From Geothrix sp. (GTDB taxonomy: Bacteria > Acidobacteriota > Holophagae > Holophagales > Holophagaceae): 6,248 nucleotides of DNA. Of the stretch, positions 5,357 through 6,248 are shown piece after piece; the first letter of the stretch is position 1; each line of letters starts with the position of its first letter. Below the pieces are notes generated by a model, which was not told the origin of the DNA, searched no databases, and saw nothing but the letters and a program-made list of their open reading frames with translations. The DNA is taken from assembly GCA_023701165.1 (NCBI GenBank), contig JAMPXL010000067.1, positions 1 through 6,248 of the forward strand. Direction: 5' to 3'. Made by a program: the position numbers and the translations under genes.

Positions 5357-6247
5357 TCACCCCTCAGGCACACCCAGGATGCGGAAGGCGGAAGCGTGGT
5401 CGCTGGGCCGTTCGAGGCGCACCCCGTCGGTCTTCAGGGCGTGGATGCGAAGCGCCCCATCGGCGAATCCCAGCAGCACCCCTTCCCGCGAAGGGCGGAA
5501 GCAGCCCCGGGGGCAGGGCAGCTCCGTGGGCAGGGCCCAGGCCACCTTGACGCTGCCTCCGGCGGTTTCGAGGAAGGCGTTGGGCCAGGGATCGGCCACG
5601 GCGCGGATCTGGTTGAAGGCCTCTCCGGCGGTCATCCCGAAATCCCGGCGGGAGTCCGCGGGCTTCCGCCCGCCGAAGTAGGTGGAGGGTCCCAGGGTCT
5701 TCTGGTCGATGCGGGGCAGGCTGCCGTCCGCCAGCCCGGGCAGGGCCTCGCGCACCAGGCCTCGGCTGGCGTCGGCGGCCTTCTCGGTGAGGCTCAGGGC
5801 GGTCTCGTCCCAGTCGATGGAGAGCCTGGTCTGGGCCACAATGTGGCCGTCGTCGGGCTTGGGGGTCATGGCATGCAGGGTGACGCCGGTTTCGGTCTCC
5901 CCCTTCACCAGCACCCAGTTGATGGGCGCCCGGCCGCGGTATTTCGGCAGCAGGCTGCCGTGCAGGTTGTAGGCGCCGAGCCTGGGGAGCTCCAGGAAGC
6001 GCGCCTGGATCATCTCCCGGAAGTAGAAGCTGAAAAGGAAGTCCGGCCGGTGGGCCCGGATGGCCTCGAAGGCCGCGTCCTCGTTGAATGCGGGTGCCAT
6101 GTGGATGGGGATCCCCTGGGCTTCGGCGATGGCCGCGGGCGGCGTGAACCACCGCTCATCGGTCCCCTGGGCATAGGTGTACAGGGCCTTCACCTCGACT
6201 CCGGCCTCCAGCAGGCCCTCCAGGGCCGCGGTCCCCACGCTGGAATA
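5357..6247 (-). CDS. ArnA-type formyltransferase (formyl_trans_N plus C domain), start beyond the right window edge
   Basis: About 297 residues are visible. The frame stays open to the edge (Tyr-Ser-Ser-Val-Gly...), so the GTG at 6238 is an internal codon; comparison with E. coli ArnA suggests only some 8 residues are missing. The family uses 10-formyltetrahydrofolate to formylate an amino group. The active-site block YNLHGSLLPKYRGRAPINW and the GETETGVTLH that follows give Asn91, His93 and Asp129 (counted from the GTG), equivalent to ArnA N102, H104 and D140. From memory this block, and FSFYFREMI before it, are far closer to the ArnA N-terminal domain than to methionyl-tRNA formyltransferase. 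The C-terminal domain includes AVADPWPNAF and GDGAL-like FADGALRIHAL. Unlike ArnA it stops after the formyltransferase part, with no UDP-glucuronate decarboxylase domain. Likely substrate: a nucleotide-linked amino sugar for lipid A or surface polysaccharide. A divergent Fmt is the less likely alternative. Confidence 0.87.
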   Translation of the reverse strand, partial: YSSVGTAALEGLLEAGVEVKALYTYAQGTDERWFTPPAAIAEAQGIPIHMAPAFNEDAAFEAIRAHRPDFLFSFYFREMIQARFLELPRLGAYNLHGSLLPKYRGRAPINWVLVKGETETGVTLHAMTPKPDDGHIVAQTRLSIDWDETALSLTEKAADASRGLVREALPGLADGSLPRIDQKTLGPSTYFGGRKPADSRRDFGMTAGEAFNQIRAVADPWPNAFLETAGGSVKVAWALPTELPCPRGCFRPSREGVLLGFADGALRIHALKTDGVRLERPSDHASAFRILGVPEG

Positions 6248-6248
6248 G

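Noticed and set aside
1..6248. CRISPR array, transposon ends, tRNA or phage genes
   Set aside because: No regularly spaced repeats, no transposase or integrase motif, and no tRNA-like cloverleaf or CCA-ended sequence was found; nearly all sequence is accounted for by seven genes.

Overview
The window is a G+C-rich (about two thirds by eye), densely coding stretch of bacterial chromosome with seven protein genes and no RNA gene, CRISPR array, mobile element or integration scar that I can see. Every gene has a third-position G/C codon bias, clear Shine-Dalgarno sequences and short spacers, so nothing looks recently transferred. The mix (leucine-catabolism-type hydratase, DUF819 permease, FabH-type synthase, ArnA-type formyltransferase, SPFH-SHOCT protein) suits a high-GC Gram-negative-type bacterium such as a member of the Acidobacteriota or a deltaproteobacterial lineage. 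That placement is only an impression; no marker in the window fixes the taxon.

Plus-strand block (1-1362): the 3' part of an enoyl-CoA hydratase of the AUH/methylglutaconyl-CoA hydratase type overlaps by ATGA with a cation diffusion facilitator (CDF) metal exporter. The exporter has a glutamate where zinc CDFs have histidine, and a histidine-rich tail. A strong bidirectional hairpin terminator (1378-1419) separates this block from the convergent minus-strand genes.

Minus-strand block (6247 down to 1432, in transcription order): an ArnA-type formyltransferase, cut by the right window edge; a FabH-like 3-oxoacyl-ACP synthase III with an enlarged central loop; a DUF819 multi-pass membrane protein; a small exported PepSY-like protein; and an SPFH/band-7 protein with a low-complexity linker and a C-terminal SHOCT-like helical hairpin. 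The first three are spaced 42 and 37 bases apart and could be one transcript. The PepSY-like and SPFH genes each have their own candidate promoter elements, and a possible terminator lies between them.

I see no clear new multi-gene system. The points most worth a second look are the E/D-H/D metal site of the CDF exporter, the free-standing ArnA-class formyltransferase beside an atypical KAS III, and the 5' leader hairpin next to the Shine-Dalgarno of the SPFH gene.
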